Counted from the stretch's first letter, positions 52,387 to 62,912 are shown. The stretch: 64,000 bases of DNA from Brevundimonas sp. (GCA_027531145.1 JAPZRF010000034.1:1-64000), one strand, 5' to 3'. Notes: generated by a model from the sequence alone, not told the origin. Program-made: numbers and translations.

Positions 52387-53523
52387 CTAGCCGTCCGCCC
52401 CGATCCGCACCACCTGGCGCACGGCCCGGCCCTCGGCGAGGCGGTCAAAGGCGGCGTTGAGGTCCTCCAGTCCGATCACGTCCGAGACCAGCCGGTCGAC
52501 CGGCAGCCGCCCCTCGCGGAACAGGCGGATGTAGCGGGGGATGTCGCGGGAGGGCACGCAGGTCCCGATATAGCTGCCCTTGAGGGTGCGCTCCTCGGCC
52601 ACCAGCGAGACGATGTTGACCGGCAGGGCGGCGTCGGGGGGCGGCAGGCCGGCTGTGACCGTCAGGCCGCCACGCCGGGTCATGCGCCAGGCCGCCTCCA
52701 GCGCTCGGGCCGCGCCGGCCATCTCGATCGCCACCTCGGCCCCGCCGCCGGTCAGGGCGCGCACCTGCTCGACGGCGTCCGGGGCGGCCGCATCGACGGT
52801 CTGGACCGGGCCAAGGGTGCGGGCGAGGGCCAGCTTGTCCGGCGACAGGTCGACGGCGACGACCGGGCTGGCCCCGGCAGCGAGCGCCCCCAGCACCGCG
52901 CCGAGACCGACCCCGCCCAAACCGACCACGACGACGCTCTGGCCCGGCCGCATGGCGGCGGTATTGACCACGGCACCGACGCCGGTGAGCACGGCGCAGC
53001 CGAACAGGGCGGCGTGCTCGAACGGCAGGTCCTGATCGACCCGCACCAGCGAGCGGCGCGACACCACCGCGTGTTCAGCGAAGACCGAGCAGCCGAGGTG
53101 GTGGTGCACGGGCGCGCCGTCGCAGGCCAGCCGCCGGCCGCCGGCCAGCAGCTCGCCGTTGCCGTTGGCCCTCGCGCCCGGTTCGCACAGGGCCGGCCGG
53201 CCCTCGGCGCAGGGGGCGCACGTCCCGCACGAGGGCATGAAGACGGTCACCACATGATCGCCCACGGCGAGATCCTCGACTCCGGGGCCAAGCGCCTCGA
53301 CCACCCCGGCCGCTTCGTGCCCGAGCGCCATGGGGACAGGTCGCGGCCGGTCGCCGTTGATCACCGACAGGTCGGAATGGCACAGGCCGGCGGCGCGCAC
53401 GGCGATCCGCACCTCGTCGCGGCCCGGCGGGTCGAGCTCGACCTCGGCGAGGGTCAGCGGGCGGCTCTCGCTGTAGGGCCGGCTGGCCCCCAAGGCGGTC
53501 AGGACGGCGGCGCGGGTCTTCAT
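52387..53523 (-). CDS. Zinc-dependent alcohol dehydrogenase (class III-like MDR)
   Basis: GLCHSDLSVINGDRPRPVPMALGHEAAGVVEALG, CGTCAPCAEGRPALC, VVVVGLGGVGLGAVLGALAAGA. Confidence 0.93.
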   Translation of the reverse strand: MKTRAAVLTALGASRPYSESRPLTLAEVELDPPGRDEVRIAVRAAGLCHSDLSVINGDRPRPVPMALGHEAAGVVEALGPGVEDLAVGDHVVTVFMPSCGTCAPCAEGRPALCEPGARANGNGELLAGGRRLACDGAPVHHHLGCSVFAEHAVVSRRSLVRVDQDLPFEHAALFGCAVLTGVGAVVNTAAMRPGQSVVVVGLGGVGLGAVLGALAAGASPVVAVDLSPDKLALARTLGPVQTVDAAAPDAVEQVRALTGGGAEVAIEMAGAARALEAAWRMTRRGGLTVTAGLPPPDAALPVNIVSLVAEERTLKGSYIGTCVPSRDIPRYIRLFREGRLPVDRLVSDVIGLEDLNAAFDRLAEGRAVRQVVRIGADG

Positions 53524-53582
53524 CACCGCACCCTAGGCTGCTGACGCGACCTCGGCCAAGATGCGGCGCAGCGGAGGCGTGG

Positions 53583-54032
53583 ATGAGCGAGACGACAGCG
53601 GCCAGACCGGGGCGGGCCCGACGGACGGACTATCGGGTATTCGAGACGCTGGACACCCGCTGGGGCGACAATGACGTCTACGGCCACGTCAACAACGTGG
53701 TCTGCTACGCCCTGTTCGATACGGCAGTGAACCGGCTGCTGATCGAGGCAGGGGTGCTGGACATCTTCGCCGGGCCGGTGATCGGCCTGGTGGTCGAGAC
53801 CGGCTGCCGTTTTCACGCCTCGCTGGCCTTCCCCGACCGGGTCACGGCCGGGGTGCGCGTGGCCCGGGTCGGCAACAGCAGCGTGCGCTACGAGATCGGC
53901 CTGTTCCGCGAGGACGAGGCCGAGGCGGCGGCCGAGGGCCTGTTCGTCCATGTCTATGTCGACCGTGCCAGCCGACGCCCGACGCCGCTGCCGGCCCCGC
54001 TGCGGGCGGTGGTGGAGGGGTGGGCCGGCTGA
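53583..54032 (+). CDS. Acyl-CoA thioesterase (4-hydroxybenzoyl-CoA thioesterase-like hotdog)
   Basis: RWGDNDVYGHVNNVVCYALFDTAVNRLL. Confidence 0.9.
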   Translation: MSETTAARPGRARRTDYRVFETLDTRWGDNDVYGHVNNVVCYALFDTAVNRLLIEAGVLDIFAGPVIGLVVETGCRFHASLAFPDRVTAGVRVARVGNSSVRYEIGLFREDEAEAAAEGLFVHVYVDRASRRPTPLPAPLRAVVEGWAG

Positions 54033-54079
54033 GCGCAGCGCCCTTGCTGGCAGGGCTGAGACGGAGCACAATCCAGTCG

Positions 54080-54253
54080 ATGAGCACCTCCAGCGAGACC
54101 GCACCGGGCAAGTCCGGCAAGGCCAGCGAACGGGTGGCCGGGCGCAGTGCGGCGACGGGCCGTTTTGTGCTGAGACCGGCGTCCAAGGGAAGCTCGATCA
54201 CGGTCCTGGAAGCGAGCAAGGCCGCCAAGGCCGTTCAGGGCAGAAACAGGTAG
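54080..54253 (+). CDS. Small basic protein, putative partner/antitoxin of downstream TIR-like protein
   Basis: MSTSSETAPGKSGKASERVAGRSAATGRFVLRPASKGSSITVLEASKAAKAVQGRNR; stop 3 nt before the next start. Confidence 0.55.
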   Translation: MSTSSETAPGKSGKASERVAGRSAATGRFVLRPASKGSSITVLEASKAAKAVQGRNR

Positions 54254-54256
54254 TCC

Positions 54257-54886
54257 TTGGTCTCCCGGCGGGCGACATCGGTCGATGACGTGTTCATCAA
54301 CTGCCCGTTCGACGTAAGTTACCAGCCGATTTTCCGTGCGATTGTGTTCGCGATCTATGCCAGCGGCTTTCGCCCGCGATCGGCCATGGAACTCGACGAC
54401 GGCGGCCAGACACGGATCGAGAAGCTGTATGGCCTCGTCGAGGAATGCCGGTTCGGCATCCACGACCTGTCGAGGACCGAGCTGGATCGTGTGCACGGGC
54501 TGCCTCGCTTCAACATGCCTCTTGAGCTGGGGCTGTTTCTTGGCGCGAAACGCTTCGGAGGGCCGCGGCAAGGCGTCAAGCGCCTTCTGATCCTGGATGT
54601 GGAGCGCTATCGCTACCAGAAGTTCATCTCGGATCTCGCCGGGATGGACATTCATGCCCACAACGGCGATGCGCTTTTGGCGCTGCGGGAAACGCGCGAC
54701 TGGCTGGCCAACGTCTCCAGGCGGCAGCTCCCGAGCGGTGATCGGGTGGCCCGGCTGTATCAGGCTTTCGCGGGCGACCTGCCAACCCTGGCCGCCGATC
54801 TCGAGTTTGACCCCGAAAACACGCCCTATGTGGATTTCGAGCGAATGGTGGTTGGGTGGCTGCTGGCAGCGGAAGCCAAAGTCTGA
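54257..54886 (+). CDS. TIR/nucleoside-deoxyribosyltransferase-like domain protein
   Basis: DDVFINCPFDVSYQPIFRAIVFAIYASGF, ECRFGIHDLSRTELD, RFNMPLELGLFLGAKRFG, analogous to TIR/NDT-like folds (FIS/NCPFD, D-L-T, N-x-x-x-ELG). Confidence 0.6.
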   Translation: MVSRRATSVDDVFINCPFDVSYQPIFRAIVFAIYASGFRPRSAMELDDGGQTRIEKLYGLVEECRFGIHDLSRTELDRVHGLPRFNMPLELGLFLGAKRFGGPRQGVKRLLILDVERYRYQKFISDLAGMDIHAHNGDALLALRETRDWLANVSRRQLPSGDRVARLYQAFAGDLPTLAADLEFDPENTPYVDFERMVVGWLLAAEAKV

Positions 54887-54993
54887 GCCGGCAGGATCAA
54901 ATTCACCTGCATCGGGCGGCGTGGCACGAAGACAAGCCAGGTCGTCAGGTTGCCCCGTCCCCCCCCCAGCCTGAACTCCCGGAGCCCCCTCGC

Positions 54994-55341
54994 ATGATCA
55001 CCCTCTACGGCATTCCGAACTGCGACACGGTCAAGAAGGCCCGCGCCTGGCTGACGGCGCAGGGCGTGGCGCATCGCTTCAATGATCACCGCGCCGACGG
55101 GCTGGACCCGGTGCAGTTGCGCGCGTGGGTCGGTGAGCTGGGCTGGGAGACGGTGCTGAACCGGGCCGGGACCACCTTCCGCAGCCTGCCGGAGGCGGAC
55201 CGTGCCGGCCTGGATGCCGACCGTGCCGTGGCGCTGATGCTGGCCCAGCCGGGCATGATCAAGCGACCGATCCTCGATCTGGGCGACCGCCGCCTGATCG
55301 GGTTCGGACCCGACGTCTGGGCGGCCGCTCTCGGTCGATAG
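54994..55341 (+). CDS. ArsC/Spx-family reductase (YffB-like)
   Basis: MITLYGIPNCDTVKKARAWLTAQGVAHRFNDHRADG; MIKRPILDLGD. Confidence 0.9.
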   Translation: MITLYGIPNCDTVKKARAWLTAQGVAHRFNDHRADGLDPVQLRAWVGELGWETVLNRAGTTFRSLPEADRAGLDADRAVALMLAQPGMIKRPILDLGDRRLIGFGPDVWAAALGR

Positions 55342-55684
55342 TGGCACCCGATCAGCCGCATGCGGCGCGATGGCCCGCACGCCCCCCGGCGCGGCAAGGC
55401 GACGGTAATTGTCGGTCGATGCGGTGACACGCGACCCAGCGGCAGTCGTTCTCGTTGTAAACCGGCCCCACTTGCGGCCTGGTGCGGCAGTTGTCCGACG
55501 CCGCAACGTCGACCGGGCAGGCCAGGTCTGCCGCGCGTCCGGTGCCGGCCGGCCCGCCGCATTACCAAGGTTTCATGCGCCGCCCTGCATCCGCAAACCC
55601 GGCTCACGGCCTCTTGTCGTCGAAGGGGCCCGGCGCGAGGCTGGGTCATCACGAAAGATCATTTAGGAAAGGGAGTTCGGGACG

Positions 55685-56071
55685 ATGGAAGAGTACATTG
55701 TTATCTTTGCTGTTTTCGCCGTGTTCGGATCGCTGGTGGCGATCGTTGTGGGGCCGGGTTTGATCAAGGCGCGTGAGCGGCGCGAGGTGCAGCTGACCGT
55801 GCGGACGGCGCTGGACAAGGGCCAGCCTCTGCCGCCGGAGGTGATCGAGACCCTGACCCGGGACATCGCCCAGAACCTGTCGTCAAGGACGAAGGACCTG
55901 CGCCGGGGAGTGCTGACCCTCGCCGCGGCGGCCGGCATCGCCCTGCTCGGCTATGCGATCGGCATGGAGGAAGACAAGACCCTCTATCCGATGCTTGGCG
56001 TGGCGGCGATCCCGGCCATGATCGGGCTGGCGTTCGTCGTCCTCAGCTTCTTCAACCCGAACCGCGACTGA
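55685..56071 (+). CDS. Small membrane protein (DUF6249-like)
   Basis: MEEYIVIFAVFAVFGSLVAIVVGPGLIKARERREVQLTVRTALDKGQPLPPEVIETL. Confidence 0.7.
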   Translation: MEEYIVIFAVFAVFGSLVAIVVGPGLIKARERREVQLTVRTALDKGQPLPPEVIETLTRDIAQNLSSRTKDLRRGVLTLAAAAGIALLGYAIGMEEDKTLYPMLGVAAIPAMIGLAFVVLSFFNPNRD

Positions 56072-56095
56072 CCGGGATCGGGGAGGACGATCGCC

Positions 56096-56650
56096 ATGGC
56101 CCGGGCCCTGACGCCCCTGCATGATGTCGAGCTGGTCGCCCTGGCGGCCGGCGGCGACCGCGGCGCCTTCGGCGAGCTGGTGCGCCGGCACGGCTCGGCG
56201 GTGCGGGTCACCCTGCGCCGCATGGGGGCCCAGCCGGCACTTGCCGACGACCTGGCCCAGGACGCCTTTCTGCAGGCCTTCGAGCGCTGCGCCGAGTTCC
56301 GCGGCGAGGGGGCCTTCGTCGGCTGGGTCAAGCGCATCGCCGCGCGGCTGTACCTCAAGCGCATCCGCCATAACGCCCGCTATGTGGCCGAGCTGGAGGG
56401 CGAGCCGGAACCGGGGGCATGGGGCGTCGACGCCGGCGGCCGACTGGATCTGGATGAGGCGTTGAAGGCCCTGCCGGAGGCGGAGCGGCTGTGCGTGTCC
56501 CTGTGCCACGGCGCGGGCCTCACGCACGCCGAGATCGCGACGACCCTGGGGCTTCCATTGGGCACGGTGAAATCTCATGTCAAACGTGGTCTGGATCGAC
56601 TTCGCGCCCGACTGGAGCCGCACCCGCAAGGAGCACGTCATGTCCGCTGA
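56096..56650 (+). CDS. ECF RNA polymerase sigma factor
   Basis: Region 2 AFGELVRRHGSAVRVTLRRMGAQPALADDLAQDAFLQAFE; region 4 HAEIATTLGLPLGTVKSHVKRGLDRLR. Confidence 0.92.
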   Translation: MARALTPLHDVELVALAAGGDRGAFGELVRRHGSAVRVTLRRMGAQPALADDLAQDAFLQAFERCAEFRGEGAFVGWVKRIAARLYLKRIRHNARYVAELEGEPEPGAWGVDAGGRLDLDEALKALPEAERLCVSLCHGAGLTHAEIATTLGLPLGTVKSHVKRGLDRLRARLEPHPQGARHVR

Positions 56651-57071
56651 CGAGTTCGACCCCGGCATCGAGCGGCTGTTCGCCGAGACGCCGCGGCTGC
56701 CCGACGCTGAGCTGTTCCATGCGGAGGTGCAGGCGCGGCTGGCGCGCGGCGGCCGGGTCCGGGCGGCGGTGCTCGCGGCAGCCGGGACGCTGGGCGGGCT
56801 GGTGGCCGTGCGCGAGCTGGCCGTGATCAATCTCCGCTTCGCCCCGAACAGCGCGACCCTTCAAGCCGGGGCGGGCCCGGACGGCGGCCTGACCGCCGTG
56901 GCCGGCCGCGCCGGGGTCGAGGCGACCCGGGCGCTGGAGCAGGCCGGTCTGGGCGGCGTGTTTGGCGATGCGATGTCCGGCAGCCTCGGTGGGGCCTCGG
57001 TCTTCATCGCCGCCGGCCTGGCCATCTCGCTGCTGGCGGTGGCGGCAATGCGGCTGCTGCAGGAAGCGTGA
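56640..57071 (+). CDS. Membrane protein coupled to ECF sigma factor (possible anti-sigma)
   Basis: Overlaps sigma gene; [34 protein letters not shown] then two hydrophobic segments. Confidence 0.65.
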   Translation: MSADEFDPGIERLFAETPRLPDAELFHAEVQARLARGGRVRAAVLAAAGTLGGLVAVRELAVINLRFAPNSATLQAGAGPDGGLTAVAGRAGVEATRALEQAGLGGVFGDAMSGSLGGASVFIAAGLAISLLAVAAMRLLQEA

Positions 57072-57138
57072 CCCCGGCACGGCCGGGGTGACGCCCCCCG
57101 GCCGGAGCGCCTATGCTAGGGGTCAAGGAGTATCGCCC

Positions 57139-57981
57139 ATGTCCAGTCAGAAGCCCGAAACCGTCCGCCGTCTCGCCGCGCCGGACATCCGCGCCCGAAA
57201 GTCGAGCCGCGGCCAGGGCGAGGCGATCGTCTGTCTTACCGCCTATGATGCCCCGACGGCCGAGGTGCTGGACGCGCACTGCGACCTGCTGCTGGTGGGC
57301 GACAGCGTCGGCATGGTGGTGCATGGCCTGCCCAATACGGTCGGCGTCACCCTCGACATGATGATCCTGCACGGCCAGGCAGTGATGCGTGGCGCACGGC
57401 GGGCCATGGTCGTGGTCGACATGCCGTTCGGATCCTACGAGGGCGGCCGCGAGATCGCCTACGAGAACTGTGCCCGGGTGATGAAGGAGACCGGGGCCCA
57501 GGCGGTGAAGCTGGAAAGCGGTCCGACCGTTCCGGAGACCATCGCCTACCTCGTTCAGCGCGGCATTCCGGTGATGGGTCATGTCGGCCTGCGCCCCCAG
57601 GCGGTGCTGACCGACGGGGCCTTCAAGGCCAAGGGGCGAACCGACGCCGAGCGGCTCCGGGTGCTGGCCGAGGCCGAGGCCACGGCGGACGCCGGGGCCT
57701 TTGCCGTGGTGGTCGAGGGGGTGGCCGAGGGGCTGGCGCGGGAGATCACCGAGGCCATCGACGCCCCGACCATCGGCATCGGTGCCTCGGCCGCCTGCGA
57801 CGGGCAGATCCTCGTCACCCCCGACATGCTGGGCCTGTTTGACTGGACGCCCAGATTCGTCCGTCGCTACGGCAACCAGCGCGCGGACATCGACCGGGCC
57901 GTCGCCAGGTACGCTTCAGACGTGCGCGCCCGCCGTTTTCCTGCCGAAGTCGAGACCTACTTCTCGACGAACACCGCCTGA
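57139..57981 (+). CDS. panB: 3-methyl-2-oxobutanoate hydroxymethyltransferase
   Basis: [75 protein letters not shown]. Confidence 0.97.
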   Translation: MSSQKPETVRRLAAPDIRARKSSRGQGEAIVCLTAYDAPTAEVLDAHCDLLLVGDSVGMVVHGLPNTVGVTLDMMILHGQAVMRGARRAMVVVDMPFGSYEGGREIAYENCARVMKETGAQAVKLESGPTVPETIAYLVQRGIPVMGHVGLRPQAVLTDGAFKAKGRTDAERLRVLAEAEATADAGAFAVVVEGVAEGLAREITEAIDAPTIGIGASAACDGQILVTPDMLGLFDWTPRFVRRYGNQRADIDRAVARYASDVRARRFPAEVETYFSTNTA

Positions 57982-58080
57982 TCGAGCGGAAGACCGCAAC
58001 GCACGCGTTGCGGGGCGGCGGGCGAGCCACTAGGGTCGCGCGACTTTCAGGCTGACAGCGTATCAGGGGCGACGACATCC

Positions 58081-58833
58081 GTGACTGACGTCTTCGAAGA
58101 GGTCGAGGAGGAGCTGCGCTCCGAACGCTGGCAACGGCTGGCGAAGCGGTGGGGGCCGGTGATTGGTGCCGTTCTACTGGTCTGCCTCATTGCCGCCCTG
58201 GGCTATTGGGGCTGGGACAGCTGGCGCACCCGCCAGGCCGAAGCGGCCTCGGTCGACTATGACCGGGGCGTGCAGGCGCTGCAGCAGGGCGATCTCGCCG
58301 CGGCCGAGAGCGCCTTCAACACCGCTGCCGAGCGTGGCGGGGCCTATCGCGCCCTGGCGCTGAACCAGCGCGCGGGCATCGCCCTGCAGTCCAACCGCAC
58401 CGAGGACGCCCTCGCCCTGCTCGACGAGGCGGCCGAGGCCACGGGCGATCCGATCCTGCGCGACATGGCCGCCCTGAAGGCCGCCTTCCTCGTGCTCGAC
58501 ACGGCCCCGCTCGAGGACCTGACGGAGCGGCTGGAGCCGCTGACCGCCGACGGTCGTCCCTACGCCGCCTACGCCCGCGAGGCGCTGGCCCTGGCCCGGT
58601 TGCAGCACAACCAGCTGCCGGCCGCGCGCGAGACCTTCGTGCTGTTGTCGCTGGGGCAGGATGTCCCGGACAGTGTACGGCAGCGCGCCCAGGCGGCCAT
58701 CCAGGCGATTGACTCGGGCACGGCCTCGGCCATCCCCGCCATCGTCGCGGCCGCCTCGGCGGCGCCGACGCCCGCGGCTCCGGTGCCTGCTGCCGGCGAG
58801 TCCCCCGTTCCCGACCCGGCGCCTGCCGGGTGA
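58081..58833 (+). CDS. Tetratricopeptide-like membrane protein (YfgM/DUF2133-like)
   Basis: N-terminal cytosolic stretch and TM WGPVIGAVLLVCLIAALGYWGWDSW; TPR-like; directly upstream of bamB. Confidence 0.85.
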   Translation: MTDVFEEVEEELRSERWQRLAKRWGPVIGAVLLVCLIAALGYWGWDSWRTRQAEAASVDYDRGVQALQQGDLAAAESAFNTAAERGGAYRALALNQRAGIALQSNRTEDALALLDEAAEATGDPILRDMAALKAAFLVLDTAPLEDLTERLEPLTADGRPYAAYAREALALARLQHNQLPAARETFVLLSLGQDVPDSVRQRAQAAIQAIDSGTASAIPAIVAAASAAPTPAAPVPAAGESPVPDPAPAG

Positions 58834-58865
58834 TTCCGTCGCGTGACCCAACGAGAGCCGATCGC

Positions 58866-60263
58866 ATGATCATGTCCCGTTCCCTGACGGCCGACCGCGC
58901 CCTCAAGATCGCCCTGGTTTGCGGCGTGGCGCTGAGCCTTGCGGCCTGCGGCACGGTCCGGCGCGCCCTGCCGTTCGGCCTCGGCGGCGATGACGAGCCA
59001 ACGGCCACGGCCTCGGAAGGCCAACGCGTGTCGGTGCTGGAGTTCGAGCAGCAGCTTGCACCCTCGGCGGCGCTCGCCGGCCGCGACTTCTTCCTGCCCG
59101 GGCCGGTCGCCGCCACCAGCTGGGGCCAGCCGGGCCGCAACGCGGAGAACAACGTCGAGCACGTCATCGCGGCACCGAACTTCACCGTCGCCTGGCGCGC
59201 TAGCATCGGTGCCGGCTCATCCCGGCCGCGCCAGCTGATGGGCCCGCCGGTCGCCGACGGCGGCCGCATCTACACGATCGACGCGGATCGTAGCGTGCGG
59301 GCCACCGACGAGACGGGCCGCAGCGTGTGGCGGACCGACATCCGGCCGGAGGGGCGCGAGGACGGCGGTTTCGGCGGCGGCGTGGCCGTCAGCGGTGGCC
59401 GCGTGTTCGTGGCCTCGGGCCACCGGGTGGTGACGGCTCTGGACGCTGCGACCGGGGCGCAAGTCTGGCAGACGCGGGTCGATGTGCCGATCCACGGGGC
59501 CCCGACCGTGGCAGGCGGCCGCATCTATGTCGTCGACATCGACAACCTGCTCTACGCCTTCGACGCCCGGACCGGGCAGCAAGTGTGGACCTATCGCGGC
59601 ATCCCCGAGCCGGCGCGCCTGATGCGCGCCTCGAGTCCGGCGGTGCTGGCCGACACCGTCATCGCCCCGTTCGCCTCGGGCGAGGTCGTGGCGCTGCGCG
59701 CAAACAATGGCCAGCCGGTCTGGTCCGAGGTGCTGTCGCGCACCAGCCGGACCAGCGCCCTGTCCGAGATCCGCGACATCGCCGGTCGTCCGGTGATCAG
59801 CCGGGGGACGGTCTTCGCCGTCAGCCACTCGGGCGTCATCGCAGCCATGGACCAGCGCAGCGGCGCGCGCCGCTGGGAGCTGCCGATTGCCGGCGTGAAC
59901 GCCCCGCTGCCGGTCGGCGACGTGGTCTATGTGGTCTCCAAGACCGGCGAGCTGACTGTGGTCAACCGGGAGTCCGGCCAGGTCTACTGGACCCGCGACC
60001 TGAACGAGGGCCGGACGCGCCAGAAGGGCGGCTTCCTCGGCATCGGCGACCGTACCGTGCGCCCGCAGTGGACCGGTCCGATTCTCGCCTCCAACCGTCT
60101 GGTGCTGGGCAACTCGTTCGGCGACGTTGTCGCCTTCGATCCCAAGACCGGTCAGGAAGTCGCGGCCCTGCGCCTCGGCGATCCGATCCACGCCCCGCCC
60201 ATCGCCTACAACGGCCGTCTCTACGTCGTCACCGACGCAGGTCAGCTGGTGGCCATCAGCTGA
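58866..60263 (+). CDS. bamB: Outer membrane assembly lipoprotein BamB (PQQ-type propeller)
   Basis: VALSLAACGTVRR lipobox; repeated PQQ-like blades (ALDAATGAQVWQTRVDVPIHGAPTVAGGRIYVVD). Confidence 0.92.
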   Translation: MIMSRSLTADRALKIALVCGVALSLAACGTVRRALPFGLGGDDEPTATASEGQRVSVLEFEQQLAPSAALAGRDFFLPGPVAATSWGQPGRNAENNVEHVIAAPNFTVAWRASIGAGSSRPRQLMGPPVADGGRIYTIDADRSVRATDETGRSVWRTDIRPEGREDGGFGGGVAVSGGRVFVASGHRVVTALDAATGAQVWQTRVDVPIHGAPTVAGGRIYVVDIDNLLYAFDARTGQQVWTYRGIPEPARLMRASSPAVLADTVIAPFASGEVVALRANNGQPVWSEVLSRTSRTSALSEIRDIAGRPVISRGTVFAVSHSGVIAAMDQRSGARRWELPIAGVNAPLPVGDVVYVVSKTGELTVVNRESGQVYWTRDLNEGRTRQKGGFLGIGDRTVRPQWTGPILASNRLVLGNSFGDVVAFDPKTGQEVAALRLGDPIHAPPIAYNGRLYVVTDAGQLVAIS

Positions 60264-60281
60264 CATCCGGGTTGGACTGAC

Positions 60282-61922
60282 ATGGCCGTCAAGGTCGCCA
60301 TCGTCGGTCGCCCGAATGTGGGTAAGTCGACCCTCTTCAACCGGCTGGTCGGCAAGCGGCTGGCGCTGGTCGATGATCGCCCGGGGGTGACGCGCGACCG
60401 GCGCTATGCCGAAGGCCAGCTGGGTGATCTGGCCCTGACCCTGATCGACACAGCCGGCTACGAAGACGTCACCGACGAGAGCCTCGAGGCGCGCATGCGG
60501 GCCCAGACGGAGGCGGCCATCGAGGACGCCGACCTGATCCTGTTCATGGTCGATGCGCGCGAGGGGGTGACGCCGCTGGACCGGATCTTTGCCGACCGGC
60601 TGCGCAGGATCGAGACGCCGGTGGTGCTGCTGGCCAACAAGTCGGAAAGTCGCGAGTCCGGCGGCGGCGTCGGCGAAGCGCACAGCCTCGGCTTCGGCGA
60701 GCCGGTGGCCATCTCGGCCGAGCATGGCGAGGGCATGGCCGACCTCTACGCCGCCGTTGCCGCCGCCATCGGGGACCTTGAGGCTGAAGCCGCGGAGGAG
60801 GCCGACAAGCCGATCCGCATCGCCGTGATCGGCCGGCCCAATGCCGGCAAGTCGACCCTGATCAACCGGCTGCTGGGCGAGGACCGGCTTCTGACCGGGC
60901 CCGAGGCGGGCATCACCCGCGACTCCATCTCGGTAGACTGGACCTGGGAGGGCCGGGCCATCCGCCTGGTCGATACCGCCGGGCTGCGCCGCAAGGCGCG
61001 GGTGCAGGAGAAGCTGGAGAAGCTGTCGGTCGCCGACACCCTGCGGGCCATTACCTTCGCCGAGGTGGTGATCCTCGTGATGGACCGGGAAAACGCCTTC
61101 GACACCCAGGACCTGCAGCTGGCCGATCTGGTAGAACGCGAGGGCCGGGCGCTGGTCTACGCCATCGCCAAGTGGGACCTGGAGGACGAGCCGCAGGCCC
61201 GCCTGACCGCGCTCAAGGCCGAAGCCGAGCGTACCCTGCCGCAGCTGAAGGGCGCGCCCTTCGTGGCCCTGTCGGCCTTCTCCGGGCGCGGCGTCGAGCG
61301 GCTGATGCCGGCGGTGATCGAGGCCCACGACACCTGGTCGGCCAGGGTCAAGACGCGCGACCTCAACGACTGGCTGGCACTGGCGGTGCAGAGGCACCCG
61401 CCGCCCGCCGTCGACGGCAAGCGAGTCAAGCCCAAGTATGTGGCCCAGACCAAGGCCCGGCCGCCGACCTTCGTCATGTTCGCCAGCCGCGCCGCGGCCA
61501 TGCCGGATCACTACAAGCGCTATCTGGTCAACGGAATACGCGAGAGCTTCGACCTGTGGGGCACGCCGATCCGCCTGACCGTCAAGGCCGGGGCCAATCC
61601 CTATGCCGAGGGCGGCGAGAAGGCTGGGCTGGTCCGCGCTCGGGCGGCACGGCCGGTCTATCCGGTGGCCAGGAAGGTCAAGGCGCCGAAGGAGGAGAAG
61701 GCCCCCGGCCTGCCCGGCAAGGCGCTCCAGGCGAAAGCCGAAGCCGCGCCGAAGCCGCAGCCGGCCCCCAAGGTGCGGGTCAAGCCGCTGGCGGGGTTGA
61801 AGGCCAGCGCCTCGAAGAAAGCCGGCACCTCGGCGGTGCTGGGCAAGCGTGCTCGTGGCGGTGCCCGTCAGGTCTCCCGCTCCGGTCGGGTCCGCACCGG
61901 GGCCCCGAAGGGCAAGCGGTAG
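60282..61922 (+). CDS. der: Ribosome biogenesis GTPase Der (EngA), tandem G domains
   Basis: [38 protein letters not shown] and [35 protein letters not shown]. Confidence 0.98.
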   Translation: MAVKVAIVGRPNVGKSTLFNRLVGKRLALVDDRPGVTRDRRYAEGQLGDLALTLIDTAGYEDVTDESLEARMRAQTEAAIEDADLILFMVDAREGVTPLDRIFADRLRRIETPVVLLANKSESRESGGGVGEAHSLGFGEPVAISAEHGEGMADLYAAVAAAIGDLEAEAAEEADKPIRIAVIGRPNAGKSTLINRLLGEDRLLTGPEAGITRDSISVDWTWEGRAIRLVDTAGLRRKARVQEKLEKLSVADTLRAITFAEVVILVMDRENAFDTQDLQLADLVEREGRALVYAIAKWDLEDEPQARLTALKAEAERTLPQLKGAPFVALSAFSGRGVERLMPAVIEAHDTWSARVKTRDLNDWLALAVQRHPPPAVDGKRVKPKYVAQTKARPPTFVMFASRAAAMPDHYKRYLVNGIRESFDLWGTPIRLTVKAGANPYAEGGEKAGLVRARAARPVYPVARKVKAPKEEKAPGLPGKALQAKAEAAPKPQPAPKVRVKPLAGLKASASKKAGTSAVLGKRARGGARQVSRSGRVRTGAPKGKR

Positions 61923-61925
61923 AGC

Positions 61926-62768
61926 TCACCCGAACAGCTCCTGTCGCAAGTCAGCGGGCGTAACGCCGCGGTCGCGCAGGGCGGCGAGGGTCTCGGCCCT
62001 GTCGCGCTTGGACAGGCGCTTGCCGTCCGGGGCCAGCAGCAGCCGGTGGTGGCGGTAGACCGGTGTCGGCAGACCCAGCAGCGCCTGCAACACGCGCTGG
62101 ACCGAGGTGGTCTCGACCAGATCGACGCCGCGGATAACGTGGCTGACCCCCTGCGCCGCGTCGTCGATCACCGAGGCGATGACATAGCCGGCACCGATGT
62201 CCTTGCGGCCCAGCACCATGTCGCCGAGCGCCTCGGGCCGGGCAGTGTGGCGGCCGGGATCCTCGCCTTCCTCGATCCAGTCCAGATGGTCGAAGCCACC
62301 GAGGTGCGCGGCGGCGGCGGACAGGGACAGGCGCCAGGCGAAGGGCTGGCCCGCCGCCAGCCGTTCCGCCTCGTCCGCCGGATCGGGTGGCCCGCCGGCG
62401 AAGGCCCGGGCGTCGATCGGGTCGCCGGCTTGGGGCGCGACCCCGGCCAGGGCCATCAGCTCCTTGCGTGTGCGGAAACAGCGGTAGAGCACGCCCATCT
62501 CCCGCAGCTGCGCCAGCGCCGCGTCATAGTCGGCACGGTGCTGCGACTGGCGCCGGACGGGGCCGTCCCGGGTCAGGCCCAGCCAGGCGAGATCCTCGAG
62601 GATGGCGACCTCATGCTCTGTCCGGCAGCGGGTGAAGTCGGTGTCCTCGATGCGCAGCAGGAAGCGCCCGCCTGCCGCCCGCGCCGCGTCATGGGCCAGC
62701 ATGGCGGAGAAGGCGTGGCCCTTGTGCAGGCCGCCGGTCGGCGACGGCGCGAAGCGGGTGACGAACAT
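61926..62768 (-). CDS. gluQ: Glutamyl-Q tRNA(Asp) synthetase
   Basis: MFVTRFAPSPTGGLHKGHAFSAMLAHDAARAAGGRFLLRIEDTDFTRCR; LSKRDRAETLAALRDRG. Confidence 0.94.
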   Translation of the reverse strand: MFVTRFAPSPTGGLHKGHAFSAMLAHDAARAAGGRFLLRIEDTDFTRCRTEHEVAILEDLAWLGLTRDGPVRRQSQHRADYDAALAQLREMGVLYRCFRTRKELMALAGVAPQAGDPIDARAFAGGPPDPADEAERLAAGQPFAWRLSLSAAAAHLGGFDHLDWIEEGEDPGRHTARPEALGDMVLGRKDIGAGYVIASVIDDAAQGVSHVIRGVDLVETTSVQRVLQALLGLPTPVYRHHRLLLAPDGKRLSKRDRAETLAALRDRGVTPADLRQELFG

Positions 62769-62782
62769 GGGGCGAGTGTAGC

Positions 62783-62912
62783 GGAATCTCCTCCCCCATA
62801 GCGCAGCGTATGGGGAAGGGGGACCATGCGCAGCATGGTGGAGGTGGCGGGGCAAGCGCCGCGTTCTGTCCCTCGCCCCCTCCACCGCATGCGGGGGAGG
62901 AGGGGGAGGAGT
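62783..62912. repeat. Palindromic repeat pair (REP/BIME-like)
   Basis: AATCTCCTCCCCCATAGCGCAGCGTATGGGGAAGGGGGACCATGCGCAGCATGGTGGAGG ... CCCCCTCCACCGCATGCGGGGGAGGAGGGGGAGGAG. Confidence 0.75.

Noticed and set aside
55342-55684. 343-bp intergenic gap with several short ORFs
   Set aside because: No ORF with convincing family motif or start context; no clear RNA structure seen by eye.
59217-61511. 764-aa minus-strand ORF antisense to bamB/der
   Set aside because: Shadow ORF spanning two well-supported genes on the other strand.
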